A stretch of DNA of 64,000 bases from Acidimicrobiia bacterium (lineage in GTDB: Bacteria; Actinomycetota; Acidimicrobiia; Spongiisociales; UBA5794): NCBI GenBank assembly GCA_026985095.1, contig JALSQW010000008.1, positions 1 through 64,000 of the forward strand, in the 5' to 3' direction. The first letter of the stretch is position 1, and each line of letters starts with the position of its first letter. Below, one piece after another: positions 8,123-16,033 of this stretch. The position numbers and the translations under genes were made by a program. Below the pieces are notes generated by a model. The model ran no database searches. It saw only the letters and a list, made by a program, of their open reading frames with translations, and had not been told where the DNA came from.

Positions 8123-8588
8123 CGATCGACACGGTCGCCATCGCCGCGATCCCCTCGTCACGTCCGATCGCACCCAGGCCATCGGTCGTGGTCGCCTTGA
8201 CGGACACCGCCCCGACGTCGACACCGACGAGACGGGCGATGGCCGAGCGCATGGCCTCGCGGTGAGGCGCGATGCGGACCGACTGGGAGATCACCGTCAC
8301 GTCGCAGTTCCCGACCTGGAACCCGGCCCGGGCGAGGACATCGATCACCGTCGCGACGATGACGGCGGAATCGGCGCCGTCCCAGCGCGGGTCGGTCGAC
8401 GGGAAGTGCTCGCCGAGGTCCCCGACCGCGGCCGCGCCGAGGAGGGCGTCGGAGAGGGCGTGGAGCGCGACGTCGGCGTCGCTGGTCCCCGCCAGTCCAC
8501 GTTCGGCGTCGACGACGACACCCCCGATCCTGAGGGGGCCGGGGCCACCGAAGGCGTGGACGTCGAAGCCGATGCCGACGCGGATCAT
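8073..8588 (-). CDS. ispF: 2-C-methyl-D-erythritol 2,4-cyclodiphosphate synthase
   Basis: The enzyme cyclises CDP-methylerythritol 2-phosphate to MEcDP in the non-mevalonate (MEP) isoprenoid pathway. The 171-residue protein begins RVGIGFDVHAF, carrying the zinc ligands Asp and His, then SDADVALHALSDALLGAA with the third His, DLGEHFP, and a C-terminal KATTTDGLGAIGRDEGIAA. These are the family hallmarks. It overlaps ispD by four bases (8585-8588), so the two are translationally coupled. The tail runs about ten residues beyond the usual end and overlaps the convergent phosphodiesterase gene by 50 bases. Confidence 0.95.
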   Translation of the reverse strand: MIRVGIGFDVHAFGGPGPLRIGGVVVDAERGLAGTSDADVALHALSDALLGAAAVGDLGEHFPSTDPRWDGADSAVIVATVIDVLARAGFQVGNCDVTVISQSVRIAPHREAMRSAIARLVGVDVGAVSVKATTTDGLGAIGRDEGIAAMATVSIVSADPRAPRRPSSDRS

Positions 8589-9208
8589 CCGGGATCCACC
8601 GCCAGCAGGGCCTCGGCGAGGGCCAGGTCCTCGGGGAACGTGACCTTGATGTTGCGCGGATCGCCCGGCACGGTCACCACGAGTCCGCCCATGGCTTCCA
8701 CCAGACCGGCGTCGTCGGTGACGTCTTCGTCGTCGGGGCGGGCGTGGGCGGCACGGAGAGCATCGGCCCTGAAGCCCTGGGGCGTCTGCACTGCCACGAG
8801 TCGCGAGCGGTCGACGGTGCGGATGATCCGCCCGTCCTGGACGACCTTCAGCGTGTCTCTCACCGCCACCGCGGGGACGACCCCGTCGACGTCACCGAGC
8901 CGCAGTCTGGCGAGCACGCTGGAGACGAGGACCGGAGAGAGCAGCGGGCGAGCGGCGTCGTGGACCAGCACGAGATCGACCTGGTCGGGGACTTCGGTCA
9001 GCCCGGCGGCGACCGACTCCCTCCGAGACGCGCCGCCCGCGATCGCCCCCGGCGGCGTTCCGACCACGACGACCTCATCGACGCCACCGGCGCGGAGCGC
9101 CTCGAGCGCCCACGACCAGAGGGGCACTCCGCCGAGCAGGGCGTCCTGCTTGGGTCCGCCGAAGCGGGTCCCCGCCCCGGCCGCAACGAGGATGCCCCAG
9201 GCGGTCAC
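8585..9208 (-). CDS. ispD: 2-C-methyl-D-erythritol 4-phosphate cytidylyltransferase
   Basis: IspD couples CTP to methylerythritol 4-phosphate in the MEP pathway. The 207 residues open with the nucleotidyltransferase loop AAGAGTRFGGPKQDALLGG, which binds CTP, and continue with VLVHDAARPLL (metal-binding Asp) and VQTPQGFRADAL. Length is a little below the usual 225-240. It overlaps the PIN/TRAM gene upstream by four bases and ispF downstream by four, so the three are one translation unit, downstream of carD. The IspD-IspF pair next to carD is a known actinobacterial arrangement. Confidence 0.95.
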   Translation of the reverse strand: MTAWGILVAAGAGTRFGGPKQDALLGGVPLWSWALEALRAGGVDEVVVVGTPPGAIAGGASRRESVAAGLTEVPDQVDLVLVHDAARPLLSPVLVSSVLARLRLGDVDGVVPAVAVRDTLKVVQDGRIIRTVDRSRLVAVQTPQGFRADALRAAHARPDDEDVTDDAGLVEAMGGLVVTVPGDPRNIKVTFPEDLALAEALLAVDPG

Positions 9209-10233
9209 GGCGTGGGTCGGGCGAAGAACATCCTTCCGACGGACGTACGCACCATGTTGGAGATCTCGACTTCGAGCATCTCCCCGATGCTATCGGCTGC
9301 TTCGGACACGACGACCATCGTTCCGTCTTCCAGGTAGCCGACCCCTTGGCCCGGTTCGCTCCCCGGCCTGGAGATGAGCAGCTCGATGTGCTCGCCGGTG
9401 GCGAGCATCGGGCGCAGGGCCTCCCCCAGTGAATGGGGGTTGATGGTCGTGATCCCGCGCAGCCCCGCGGCACGCGACAGGTTGTGGTCCGTGGTCACGA
9501 GCATCGCCCCGTACCGTTCGGCGAGGACGAGGAGCTTGGCGTCGACCTCGTCGCGCTCGGGAACGGTGTCCTCGACGACGACCAGATCGTCGCGCTCGGT
9601 CCGCAGTGCCTCCAGCACGTCGAGGCCCCGCCGCCCGCGTCGTCGCCGCTCCCGATCGGCGGAGTCCGCGATGGTCTGGAGCTCGTCGAGGACGAACGCC
9701 GGCACCCAGAGGGCCCCGGGGAGCAGACCCGAACGGGACAGCTCGAGGACCCTCCCGTCGATCGCCGCACTGGAATCGATGAGGTAGGCCCGCTCCCCGT
9801 CTCGACGGTTCCCGACGGATCTCGTCGTGCCGAACTCGCCGGCCTTCGACGCGAACACGCCACCGGCGGTCGAGGCCAGGACGACGACCACCAGGATCGC
9901 CAGCGGCCAGCCGACCGCTGGGGGCAGCAAGGCGACGAGCGGAGCTCCGAGGGCTGCCCCGAGCACCGTCCCGACGGCCAGGCCGGCGCCGCCGGCGATG
10001 ACCTGTGGCCCGGTCATGTTCTCGAACCAGCCAGGGGCCCCATCGATGAACCGTTCGACCCGCCGCCCGGCGACGCCTCCGATGACGTAGCCGATCCCCG
10101 CGCCGAGGACGGCTCCCCACACGGTGGCGAGTTGGGGATCGAGGCCCGGGATCGACCACGGACCGGCGGCGATCTGGAACCCCGCAGCGGTGGTGGCCAG
10201 CGTGATCAGTAGGCGAACGAACTCGGTGATCAC
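9205..10233 (-). CDS. PIN/TRAM-domain membrane protein (YacL-like)
   Basis: The 342 residues contain about four hydrophobic N-terminal segments (1-135), a PIN ribonuclease-like domain (about 150-275) and a C-terminal TRAM domain (about 280-338). Candidate PIN acidic residues are seen in YLIDSSAAIDGR, FVLDELQTIAD, DEVDAKLL and VTTDHNL. Relatives such as Bacillus YacL sit in the same gene neighbourhood and are presumed membrane-associated RNases, but substrates are unknown. GTG 10233 is preceded by GGGAG. It lies between carD and ispD, as in Firmicutes, where the order is also disA/radA-yacL-ispD-ispF; that parallels this window closely. Confidence 0.88.
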   Translation of the reverse strand: MITEFVRLLITLATTAAGFQIAAGPWSIPGLDPQLATVWGAVLGAGIGYVIGGVAGRRVERFIDGAPGWFENMTGPQVIAGGAGLAVGTVLGAALGAPLVALLPPAVGWPLAILVVVVLASTAGGVFASKAGEFGTTRSVGNRRDGERAYLIDSSAAIDGRVLELSRSGLLPGALWVPAFVLDELQTIADSADRERRRRGRRGLDVLEALRTERDDLVVVEDTVPERDEVDAKLLVLAERYGAMLVTTDHNLSRAAGLRGITTINPHSLGEALRPMLATGEHIELLISRPGSEPGQGVGYLEDGTMVVVSEAADSIGEMLEVEISNMVRTSVGRMFFARPTP

Positions 10234-10301
10234 CGATGCTCCCGGTGTGGACGACCCGACAGGTATCGGCTCGCGCCGAAGGCTCCTGAAGAGCTGCGAC
10301 C

Positions 10302-11174
10302 CTAGGCGTCGGCGGGTTGCTCGACCTTGGGGAGGGCACGATCGAGCTTCTTGATGGCCTCTTCCTCGTCGAGGTGGAGGGAGAAGCGGAGCTCGCTGAT
10401 GATGATCAGTCGGGCCTTGGCGAGCATGCGCTTGAGCGCTGGAGAGATGCCCTTGATCTGCTGGGCGTAGGTCAGGTCGCGCACGACCTCGGCGACCTGG
10501 TAGATGTCACCGCTGTTGATCTTCTCGGTCAGCAGCTTGTACCACCGGCTCCAGTTCGAACCTGCCTCCTGGGGTGGCTCCTTGAACGTGGCGAACACCT
10601 TCCGTGCCTGGTTCTTGGAGATGACCGGCCGCACGCCGCGCTCGACGGCCGAGGCCACCGGCACCCGTACGATGAGCTGATCGGTGGCGATCTCGAGCAC
10701 GAAGTAGTCCTGCTTCTCTCCTCCGAACTCGATCCGTTCCTTCTTGATGATGGTGGCCGCCCCGTGATGCGGGTACACGACCTTGTCGCCGACCTTGAAC
10801 GGGCTCTTGACCGCCTTGGCCTTGGCAGGGGCCTTCTTCGCCGCAGGCTTCTTCGCCGACGACGCGCTCGTCGCCTTCTTCTTCCCGGTCGCGGGCTTCT
10901 TCGCCGCAGGCTTCTTCGCCGCCGTCTTCTTCGCCGCCGTCTTCTTCGCAGCCGACGCCTTGGCGGGAGCCTTCTTCGCCGCAGGCTTCTTCGCCGCCGT
11001 CTTCTTCGCCGCCGTCTTGTTCGCAGCCGACGCCTTGGCGGGAGCCTTCTTCGCCGCAGGCTTCTTCGCCGACGACGCGCTCGTCGCCTTCTTCTTCCCG
11101 GTCGCGGGCTTCTTCGCCGCGGTCGACGTGGCGGTCGCGGCGGCCTTCTTGGCAGGGGTCTTCTTCGCAGGCAC
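10302..11174 (-). CDS. carD: CarD-family RNA polymerase-binding regulator with Lys/Ala-rich N-terminal tail
   Basis: CarD binds the RNA polymerase beta subunit and stabilises open promoter complexes. The last 167 residues match the family in length: RID domain from SPFKVGDKVVYPHHGAA, then the helical DNA-binding part with NWSRWYKLL, whose Trp wedges the upstream edge of the bubble. Ahead of it lies a 123-residue tail of AKK, PAKK and TAAKK repeats resembling histone H1 or HU-type tails, absent from the 162-residue M. tuberculosis CarD. I chose GTG 11174 because the tail begins right after it (PAKKTPAKK); GTG 11231 would add 19 residues of different composition that cover a possible -10 (TACACT). 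The tail is built of exact DNA repeats. Confidence 0.9.
   Translation of the reverse strand: MPAKKTPAKKAAATATSTAAKKPATGKKKATSASSAKKPAAKKAPAKASAANKTAAKKTAAKKPAAKKAPAKASAAKKTAAKKTAAKKPAAKKPATGKKKATSASSAKKPAAKKAPAKAKAVKSPFKVGDKVVYPHHGAATIIKKERIEFGGEKQDYFVLEIATDQLIVRVPVASAVERGVRPVISKNQARKVFATFKEPPQEAGSNWSRWYKLLTEKINSGDIYQVAEVVRDLTYAQQIKGISPALKRMLAKARLIIISELRFSLHLDEEEAIKKLDRALPKVEQPADA
10831..11120. repeat. Internal DNA repeats encoding the CarD tail
   Basis: Two levels of repetition are visible. A 77-base block at 10831-10907 recurs without change at 11044-11120, 213 bases apart. Between them lie two tandem 75-base units (10896-10970 and 10971-11045) that differ at one base, turning Lys to Asn in one copy. 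All spacings are multiples of three, so expansion or contraction keeps the frame. Confidence 0.9.
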
Positions 11175-11249
11175 AGGGTCTCGCTGGTTCGGCAACGGGG
11201 GAACGAGCCGCAGTGTACCCCGGCCCGTCACGATCTTCGGCGTCGAAGG

Positions 11250-12311
11250 TCAGCCCTCGGGTTCCGGCACCGCTCCGGCTTCAGCCAACAGGTCGAGGTA
11301 CGTCCGGATCTGCCGGGCCCGGGACCGGCCCACGCCTTCGACCTGGCTCAGCTCCTCGATCGTGGCTTGCCGCAGCCGCTGCAGGTCGCCGAACTTGCGG
11401 ATGAGCGCATCGCGGACCGAGGCCGGCAACCGCGGGATCCCCGCCAGGAGCCTCGCGCCGCGGGATCGAGCCGGCTTGTCCAGAGGGACGAGGCCGAGCG
11501 CCGCGCCGACCTTCGCCAGGTGGTACAGGTCCTCGTCGGGGAGGTCGTCGAGCTTCTTGAACACCGAGCTGCCCTTGCGGGGGCGGCGAGGCTGGAAGTC
11601 GAAGTTGACCAACTCGGCGAGCTCGGCCACTCCGCGGACCAGATCGGAGGCCTGGATGCGGATGAGCGGCGCCTCCTCACCCAGCTCCACGGCGACGGTC
11701 TCGAGCTGAGCGTTGATCCGCAGGACGATCGCGGCGCGTTGGATCACCCCCACGGCGTCACGCATCATCGTGGCATCTCCGAGCTCGTCCCGGGTCAGCC
11801 GGATGACACTGTCGTCCAACTGGCGCCGGAGGCGCTCGAGGGCCTGGAGGTGCTGGTTCGCCTGCGCGAACAGGGAGGTCGCGTCCTGCAGTTCGAACCG
11901 ACCATGGGGCGAGAAGACCACGGCGATGCTCCGGCCTTCCTCGCTGACGGCGAGCACCGGCAACCCGGTCTGGATCGCGAGGCGGTCGGCCGTACGGAAC
12001 CGGGTACCGGTCTCGTCGGTGTCGATGGACGGATCGGGGATGAAGTGCACGTTGGCCCGGGTGATCGTCTCGGCGATGTCGTCCACGACGATGCCCCCGT
12101 CCATCTTCGACAGCTCGGCCACCCGCTGCGCCGTGAACGGAGCGTCGAGGATGAACCCGCCGCTGGAGACCGCATCGACCACACCGCCCGAGCCGACCAA
12201 CACCAGACCACCGGTTCCTTGGCGGATGATGATCTCGGCGGCGTCGCGCAGCCCCGTTCCGGGAGCGAAACGGCGGAGGATGTCGAGCGGAACTGCGACC
12301 TTCGGGGCCAT
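11250..12311 (-). CDS. disA: DNA integrity scanning protein / diadenylate cyclase DisA
   Basis: DisA makes cyclic di-AMP from two ATP and pauses on branched DNA. The 353 residues hold the N-terminal DAC domain (1-145), a helical linker and a C-terminal helix-hairpin-helix region (about 300-345, EELSQVEGVGRSRARQI). The two catalytic motifs are altered: DGA is DGG at 71-73, and RHR is RFR at 104-106 inside GTRFRTADR. Whether this lowers activity cannot be judged by eye. It follows radA with a 38-base gap, as in many bacteria, and precedes carD. RadA is known to inhibit DisA in some species, so the pairing suggests a joint DNA-damage role. Confidence 0.93.
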   Translation of the reverse strand: MAPKVAVPLDILRRFAPGTGLRDAAEIIIRQGTGGLVLVGSGGVVDAVSSGGFILDAPFTAQRVAELSKMDGGIVVDDIAETITRANVHFIPDPSIDTDETGTRFRTADRLAIQTGLPVLAVSEEGRSIAVVFSPHGRFELQDATSLFAQANQHLQALERLRRQLDDSVIRLTRDELGDATMMRDAVGVIQRAAIVLRINAQLETVAVELGEEAPLIRIQASDLVRGVAELAELVNFDFQPRRPRKGSSVFKKLDDLPDEDLYHLAKVGAALGLVPLDKPARSRGARLLAGIPRLPASVRDALIRKFGDLQRLRQATIEELSQVEGVGRSRARQIRTYLDLLAEAGAVPEPEG

Positions 12312-12349
12312 CGACGCCGCAGGCTAGCGCCTCATGCCGTCCCGGAGGG

Positions 12350-13687
12350 TCACCCCCCGCGCCCCGACGACCGTCGCGGCGGCCGAACGTTCCCGACTCC
12401 CACCAGCGACAGAGCGTCCGACAGCCTCCTGACCCCATCCTCGGCGGTGACGACCTGGCCGACCCCCATCCTCACCGCCTCGGCTCTGCGTCGCGAACCT
12501 TGGGTGACGGCGCGCAGCTCTCCGGTGAGTCCGACCTCACCCCACGCGGCGACGTCACCGACGGGCACGTCCCCGGCCGACGACGCCACGGCGAGCGCCA
12601 TCGGCAGATCGATCGCCGGCTCCACCACCCGGAGGCCGCCGACGACGCTCACGTACACGTCGTGGGCTGCGAGCGACACGCCGGCATGCCGGTCGAGCAC
12701 CGCCAGCACCTGATGCAGCCGAGCGACGGGAAGGCCTTTCGCCGACCGTCGCGGCTGGGGGTTGGCGGTCGGAACGACGAGCGCCTGAACCTCGACGAGC
12801 AACGAGCGGCGACCATCGACGGTGGGGAACAACACGGTTCCCGCCACCGCCAGGTCACGCTCGCCGACCATCACCTTCGACGGGTCCGGGACGGGGAGCA
12901 TCCCGGTGTCGGCCATCTCGAACACGCCTACCTCGTTGATGGATCCGAAGCGGTTCTTCGCGCCCCTCAGGAACCGCATCCCTCGCTCGGGGTCCCCCTC
13001 CAGGTACAGGACCACATCGACCATGTGCTCCAACGTCTTCGGGCCGGCGATCGCGCCGTCCTTGGTCACGTGACCGACCAGGATCACCGCGGTACCCGAC
13101 CGTTTGGCGAATCCCACCAGACGAGCGGCGGCTTCGCGAACCTGCGCCACCGACCCGGCCGAGCCGGCGAGCTCGGGGACCGCCATCGTCTGGATCGAGT
13201 CGACCACCACGACATCCACCGGGCTGGCCTGGGCCAACGCGACGACCGCGTCCACCTCCTGCTCGCAGGTGACGACCACCCCCGCGTCGGCGACCCCGAG
13301 GCGCTCGGCCCGCATGCGGATCTGGTCGGCGGACTCCTCCGCCGAGACCAGCAGCACCTGCTCACCGGCCGTCGCCAGCCCGGTCGACGCCTGCAAGAGC
13401 AGCGTCGATTTCCCGACTCCGGGCTCTCCGCCCACCAACACGACGGATCCGGCGACCAGCCCGCCGCCCAGGACCCGATCGAGCTCCTCGATGCCCGACG
13501 ACATCCGGGGCTTCCCGGTCCGAGGGCCCTCCGCGGCGGCGAGCTGCCGCGCGACCGCCGTGCTTCGGCGAGCCGGAGCCGCCACCTCGCGGAGGGGAGC
13601 GTCTGCCCGACATTGCGGACAGAACCCCATCCACCGGCCCGCCTCGTAGCCGCACTCTCCGCACCGGAACGTCGTCGAACCCATCAC
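12350..13687 (-). CDS. radA: DNA repair protein RadA
   Basis: RadA is a hexameric RecA-like ATPase that drives branch migration of recombination intermediates. The 445 residues have an N-terminal four-Cys zinc finger (CGECGY ... CPQC), the Walker A GEPGVGKST, Walker B VVVVDS, the family KNRFG motif, and a Lon-like C-terminal domain (from about 270; PVGDVAAWGEVGLTGELRAV). Length is standard. The N-terminal reading MMGSTTF could begin at either of two codons. The gene heads the run radA, disA, carD, PIN/TRAM, ispD, ispF. Confidence 0.95.
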   Translation of the reverse strand: MMGSTTFRCGECGYEAGRWMGFCPQCRADAPLREVAAPARRSTAVARQLAAAEGPRTGKPRMSSGIEELDRVLGGGLVAGSVVLVGGEPGVGKSTLLLQASTGLATAGEQVLLVSAEESADQIRMRAERLGVADAGVVVTCEQEVDAVVALAQASPVDVVVVDSIQTMAVPELAGSAGSVAQVREAAARLVGFAKRSGTAVILVGHVTKDGAIAGPKTLEHMVDVVLYLEGDPERGMRFLRGAKNRFGSINEVGVFEMADTGMLPVPDPSKVMVGERDLAVAGTVLFPTVDGRRSLLVEVQALVVPTANPQPRRSAKGLPVARLHQVLAVLDRHAGVSLAAHDVYVSVVGGLRVVEPAIDLPMALAVASSAGDVPVGDVAAWGEVGLTGELRAVTQGSRRRAEAVRMGVGQVVTAEDGVRRLSDALSLVGVGNVRPPRRSSGRGG

Positions 13688-13725
13688 CGCACCCTTCCTC
13701 GGACCGCGACCACGCTACCGGGGCC

Positions 13726-13872
13726 CTACGACAGATCGGATCCGTCGTCCCGGAAGAGCCGCCGCACGAGCGAGACCACCACCAACCCGAGCGCCACCGC
13801 CAGGATCAGCCCGGCAACGACGCTCCCCACCGTCCACGGCTCGGCGACACGTACTGTCGACAACTGGAGCAT
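13726..13872 (-). CDS. Small single-span membrane protein (48 aa)
   Basis: The product has a 15-residue N-terminus, one hydrophobic helix (about 16-37, SVVAGLILAVALGLVVVSLV) and a short basic then acidic tail. I do not recognise it. ATG 13872 is chosen because TATTGT lies six bases upstream, giving a leaderless transcript; a longer reading would extend through the divergent promoter region. It precedes radA with a 38-base gap and may be co-transcribed with it. Confidence 0.5.
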   Translation of the reverse strand: MLQLSTVRVAEPWTVGSVVAGLILAVALGLVVVSLVRRLFRDDGSDLS

Positions 13873-13884
13873 CGTGGCACAATA
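13873..13884 (-). promoter_or_regulatory. Leaderless promoter: TATTGT, 6 bases, ATG
   Basis: TATTGT at 13879-13884 (minus strand) precedes the ATG at 13872 by six bases. It may also serve radA, disA and carD downstream. Confidence 0.45.
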
Positions 13885-13888
13885 CCGG

Positions 13889-13915
13889 GGAGACGGGAGC
13901 GGGGAACCCGTCTCC
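13889..13915 (+). other. Stem-loop in the leader of the zinc-ribbon/discoidin gene
   Basis: GGAGACGGG (13889-13897) pairs perfectly with CCCGTCTCC (13907-13915) around a nine-base loop. It lies between divergent genes and about 22 bases before GTG 13938, so it could be a leader hairpin or an operator. No U-tract follows it. Confidence 0.4.
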
Positions 13916-13937
13916 ACCGACCACGAGAGGGCCGCGC

Positions 13938-14804
13938 GTGCGAGACGACGGAACCACATCAGATCCTTTCGACGAGCTCTTCGAGCCGTTCGAGCTCGAC
14001 GAGCTCCCTCCCGCCGACGAACCGCCGCCTCGCCGCGCCGCGGCTCCTCCGCCGACGGCTGCGACCGTGCCGGCCGCAGCGACCGGCACCGCCGGCGTGA
14101 CCTGTCCGTCGTGCGGGTCGACCAACGCGCTCCAGAACCAGCACTGCGACCAGTGCGGCGCGCGCCTGGGACGGGACCCCCTGCCCGTGGCGACACCGCC
14201 GGCCGGAGGCTCCTCCCCCGGTCTCCGCGCCATCGGTGTGCTGGCCGCCGTCGTCCTCGTGGTGTTCCTCGGTGCGCTCACCCTCAACGCCCTCCGCGGC
14301 GGCGCCCCCGCCGACGCCGAGGAGGCCACCGCCACCAGCTCCACCACCACGACCCAGCCGCCGATCGTGACCGAGCTGTTCCCCTCATCGGTGGAGGCCA
14401 GCTCCGAGCTCGCCTCGCTCCCTGCCAGCAACCTCATCGACGGCGACCCCGGCACCTACTGGAACGACGAGTCCCTCCAGGGAGTCGACGCGTCGTTGAC
14501 GTTCCGGTTCTCCCGAGCCGTCCAGATCCGTGAGATCGAGATCCAGAACCTGACCGACGACGAGAAGTTCAAACGCAACTACCGGATCAAGGGCTACGTC
14601 ATCACCGTCGACGACCTCAACACCGAGATCGCCGGGCGCCTGGAGGACACCAACGAGCCCCAACGGGTCAAGATCGCTTCGCTGGACACGACCAAGCTCA
14701 CGATCCAAGTCACCAGCACCTACCCGGCCCAGGCGATCGGGGACGCGCCCGCCTACAGCGAGCTGGCCCTGCAGGGCGTCAGGTTCTTCGGCGTGGAACG
14801 CTGA
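13938..14804 (+). CDS. Zinc-ribbon membrane protein with discoidin-like extracellular domain
   Basis: The 288-residue protein has an acidic/Pro-Ala-rich N-terminus, a zinc ribbon with Cys56, Cys59, Cys70 and Cys73 (CPSCG and CDQCG), one transmembrane helix (about 97-119), a Thr-rich linker, and a beta-rich C-terminal domain (about 145-288). The last opens ASNLIDGDPGTYWNDES, a hallmark of F5/8 type C (discoidin) and related carbohydrate-binding domains. The zinc ribbon should face the cytoplasm and the discoidin-like domain the outside. GTG 13938 follows GAGAGG. Its last 26 bases overlap the end of the convergent MFS gene. The ligand is unknown; a cell-wall sugar is a guess. Confidence 0.75.
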   Translation: MRDDGTTSDPFDELFEPFELDELPPADEPPPRRAAAPPPTAATVPAAATGTAGVTCPSCGSTNALQNQHCDQCGARLGRDPLPVATPPAGGSSPGLRAIGVLAAVVLVVFLGALTLNALRGGAPADAEEATATSSTTTTQPPIVTELFPSSVEASSELASLPASNLIDGDPGTYWNDESLQGVDASLTFRFSRAVQIREIEIQNLTDDEKFKRNYRIKGYVITVDDLNTEIAGRLEDTNEPQRVKIASLDTTKLTIQVTSTYPAQAIGDAPAYSELALQGVRFFGVER

Positions 14805-16020
14805 CCGACCGGGATCGTCGGCGTTCGCGCACGATCACCGCGACCGGCACCGCCACCAACGCCGAGCCGACGAGCGACACCAGTCGGTACCCTCCCCCCG
14901 CCAGGAGGAACCCCGAGGCCAGCCCTGCCGCGGCGCCGGAGATCCACACCATCGAATCGGCCACGCCCTGGATCTGCAGCCGCCGGTGAGGATCGACCGC
15001 CTCGACCACCAGGGCGCTGCCCGCCACATAGCCGAAGTTCCACCCCAGACCGAGCAGGAACAAGGCGACGACGAGCGCGAACCGATCAGCGCCACCGGTC
15101 GTCGAGGCGATGATCCCCGAAGCTGCCAGCATCGCCAACCCGGCCACGATCACCGGGAACCGTCCGAAGCGATCCGACAGGAACCCGGTCACCGGCGACA
15201 GCGCGAACATGCCGAGGGTGTGAGCGCTGATCACCAGGCCCACCGCGGCGAGGCTCTCCCCCGCCGCCCGGATGTGGATGGGGGTCATCGTCATGATGAG
15301 CACCATCACGAACTGAGATGTCAGCAGCGCCGCCAGCGCCACGCGTACCAGAGCCGGTCGGAGCAGCTCACGGACCGGCAACGGCTGCTCCCCCCGCTCG
15401 ACCCGCTCGTCGGGCGCCAGATCGAGCGGATCGGGACGGAGGAACACGAACACCACCAGTCCCGCCGCGGCGTACATCCCGGCTGCCAGCACGTACGGTC
15501 CGGCCAGGCCGACGAACCCGAGGGACTCGGCGATGCCGCGAGAGGGCTCCAAGAGCGCCGGCCCGGCCACCGACCCGATCGTGCCTGCCCACACGATCAA
15601 CGCGATCGCCGAGCTCCGCCGCTCTGCCGCCGAGACGTCGGCCGCCGCGTACCGAGCGAGACGATCCGCCGCGTTGCCGAACCCCATCACGAACAGTGCC
15701 AGGACCAGGAGCGGGAAGACCGCCACGTCGGTCGCCACCGCCGCGGCGAGGGCGCCCGCCCCCGCGATCAGCTGCCCGATCACCATGCCCCGACGGCGGC
15801 CATGGCGAGCCATGAACCACGACAGCGGCGCGGTCCCCAGCGCCATGCCGATCACGGCGACCGCCCCCGGCAGACCCGCCCAGGTCGCCGAGCCCAGCGT
15901 CTTCTGGGCGACCAGCGCGGTGACCGTCGCTGCCGCGAGGAACCCCGTGCGGGTCACGCCCACCGACGCGAACAATGCGGCGAGGAGCTTGCCGCGCACC
16001 CGCGAGGGCACCGCGGTCAA
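14779..16020 (-). CDS. MFS transporter
   Basis: The 413-residue protein has 12 hydrophobic segments and the major facilitator loop motif between helices 2 and 3 (WFMARHGRRRG), with a related SDRFGRFPV in the second half. The substrate is unknown; the fold resembles drug or sugar efflux members. It lies 13 bases after the BMP-type ABC permease gene in the same direction, so it may be the last gene of that operon and could export a nucleoside or its analogue. The TTG at 16020 is the outermost start; GTG at 16011 or 15999 are alternatives, none with a good ribosome site. Confidence 0.85.
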   Translation of the reverse strand: MTAVPSRVRGKLLAALFASVGVTRTGFLAAATVTALVAQKTLGSATWAGLPGAVAVIGMALGTAPLSWFMARHGRRRGMVIGQLIAGAGALAAAVATDVAVFPLLVLALFVMGFGNAADRLARYAAADVSAAERRSSAIALIVWAGTIGSVAGPALLEPSRGIAESLGFVGLAGPYVLAAGMYAAAGLVVFVFLRPDPLDLAPDERVERGEQPLPVRELLRPALVRVALAALLTSQFVMVLIMTMTPIHIRAAGESLAAVGLVISAHTLGMFALSPVTGFLSDRFGRFPVIVAGLAMLAASGIIASTTGGADRFALVVALFLLGLGWNFGYVAGSALVVEAVDPHRRLQIQGVADSMVWISGAAAGLASGFLLAGGGYRLVSLVGSALVAVPVAVIVRERRRSRSVSVPRRRT

Positions 16021-16033
16021 CGGCGGGGAGGGA

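Noticed and set aside
10831..11120. Possible CRISPR-like or satellite array
   Set aside because: The repeats are in frame within carD, encode Lys/Ala-rich protein and have no unique spacers.
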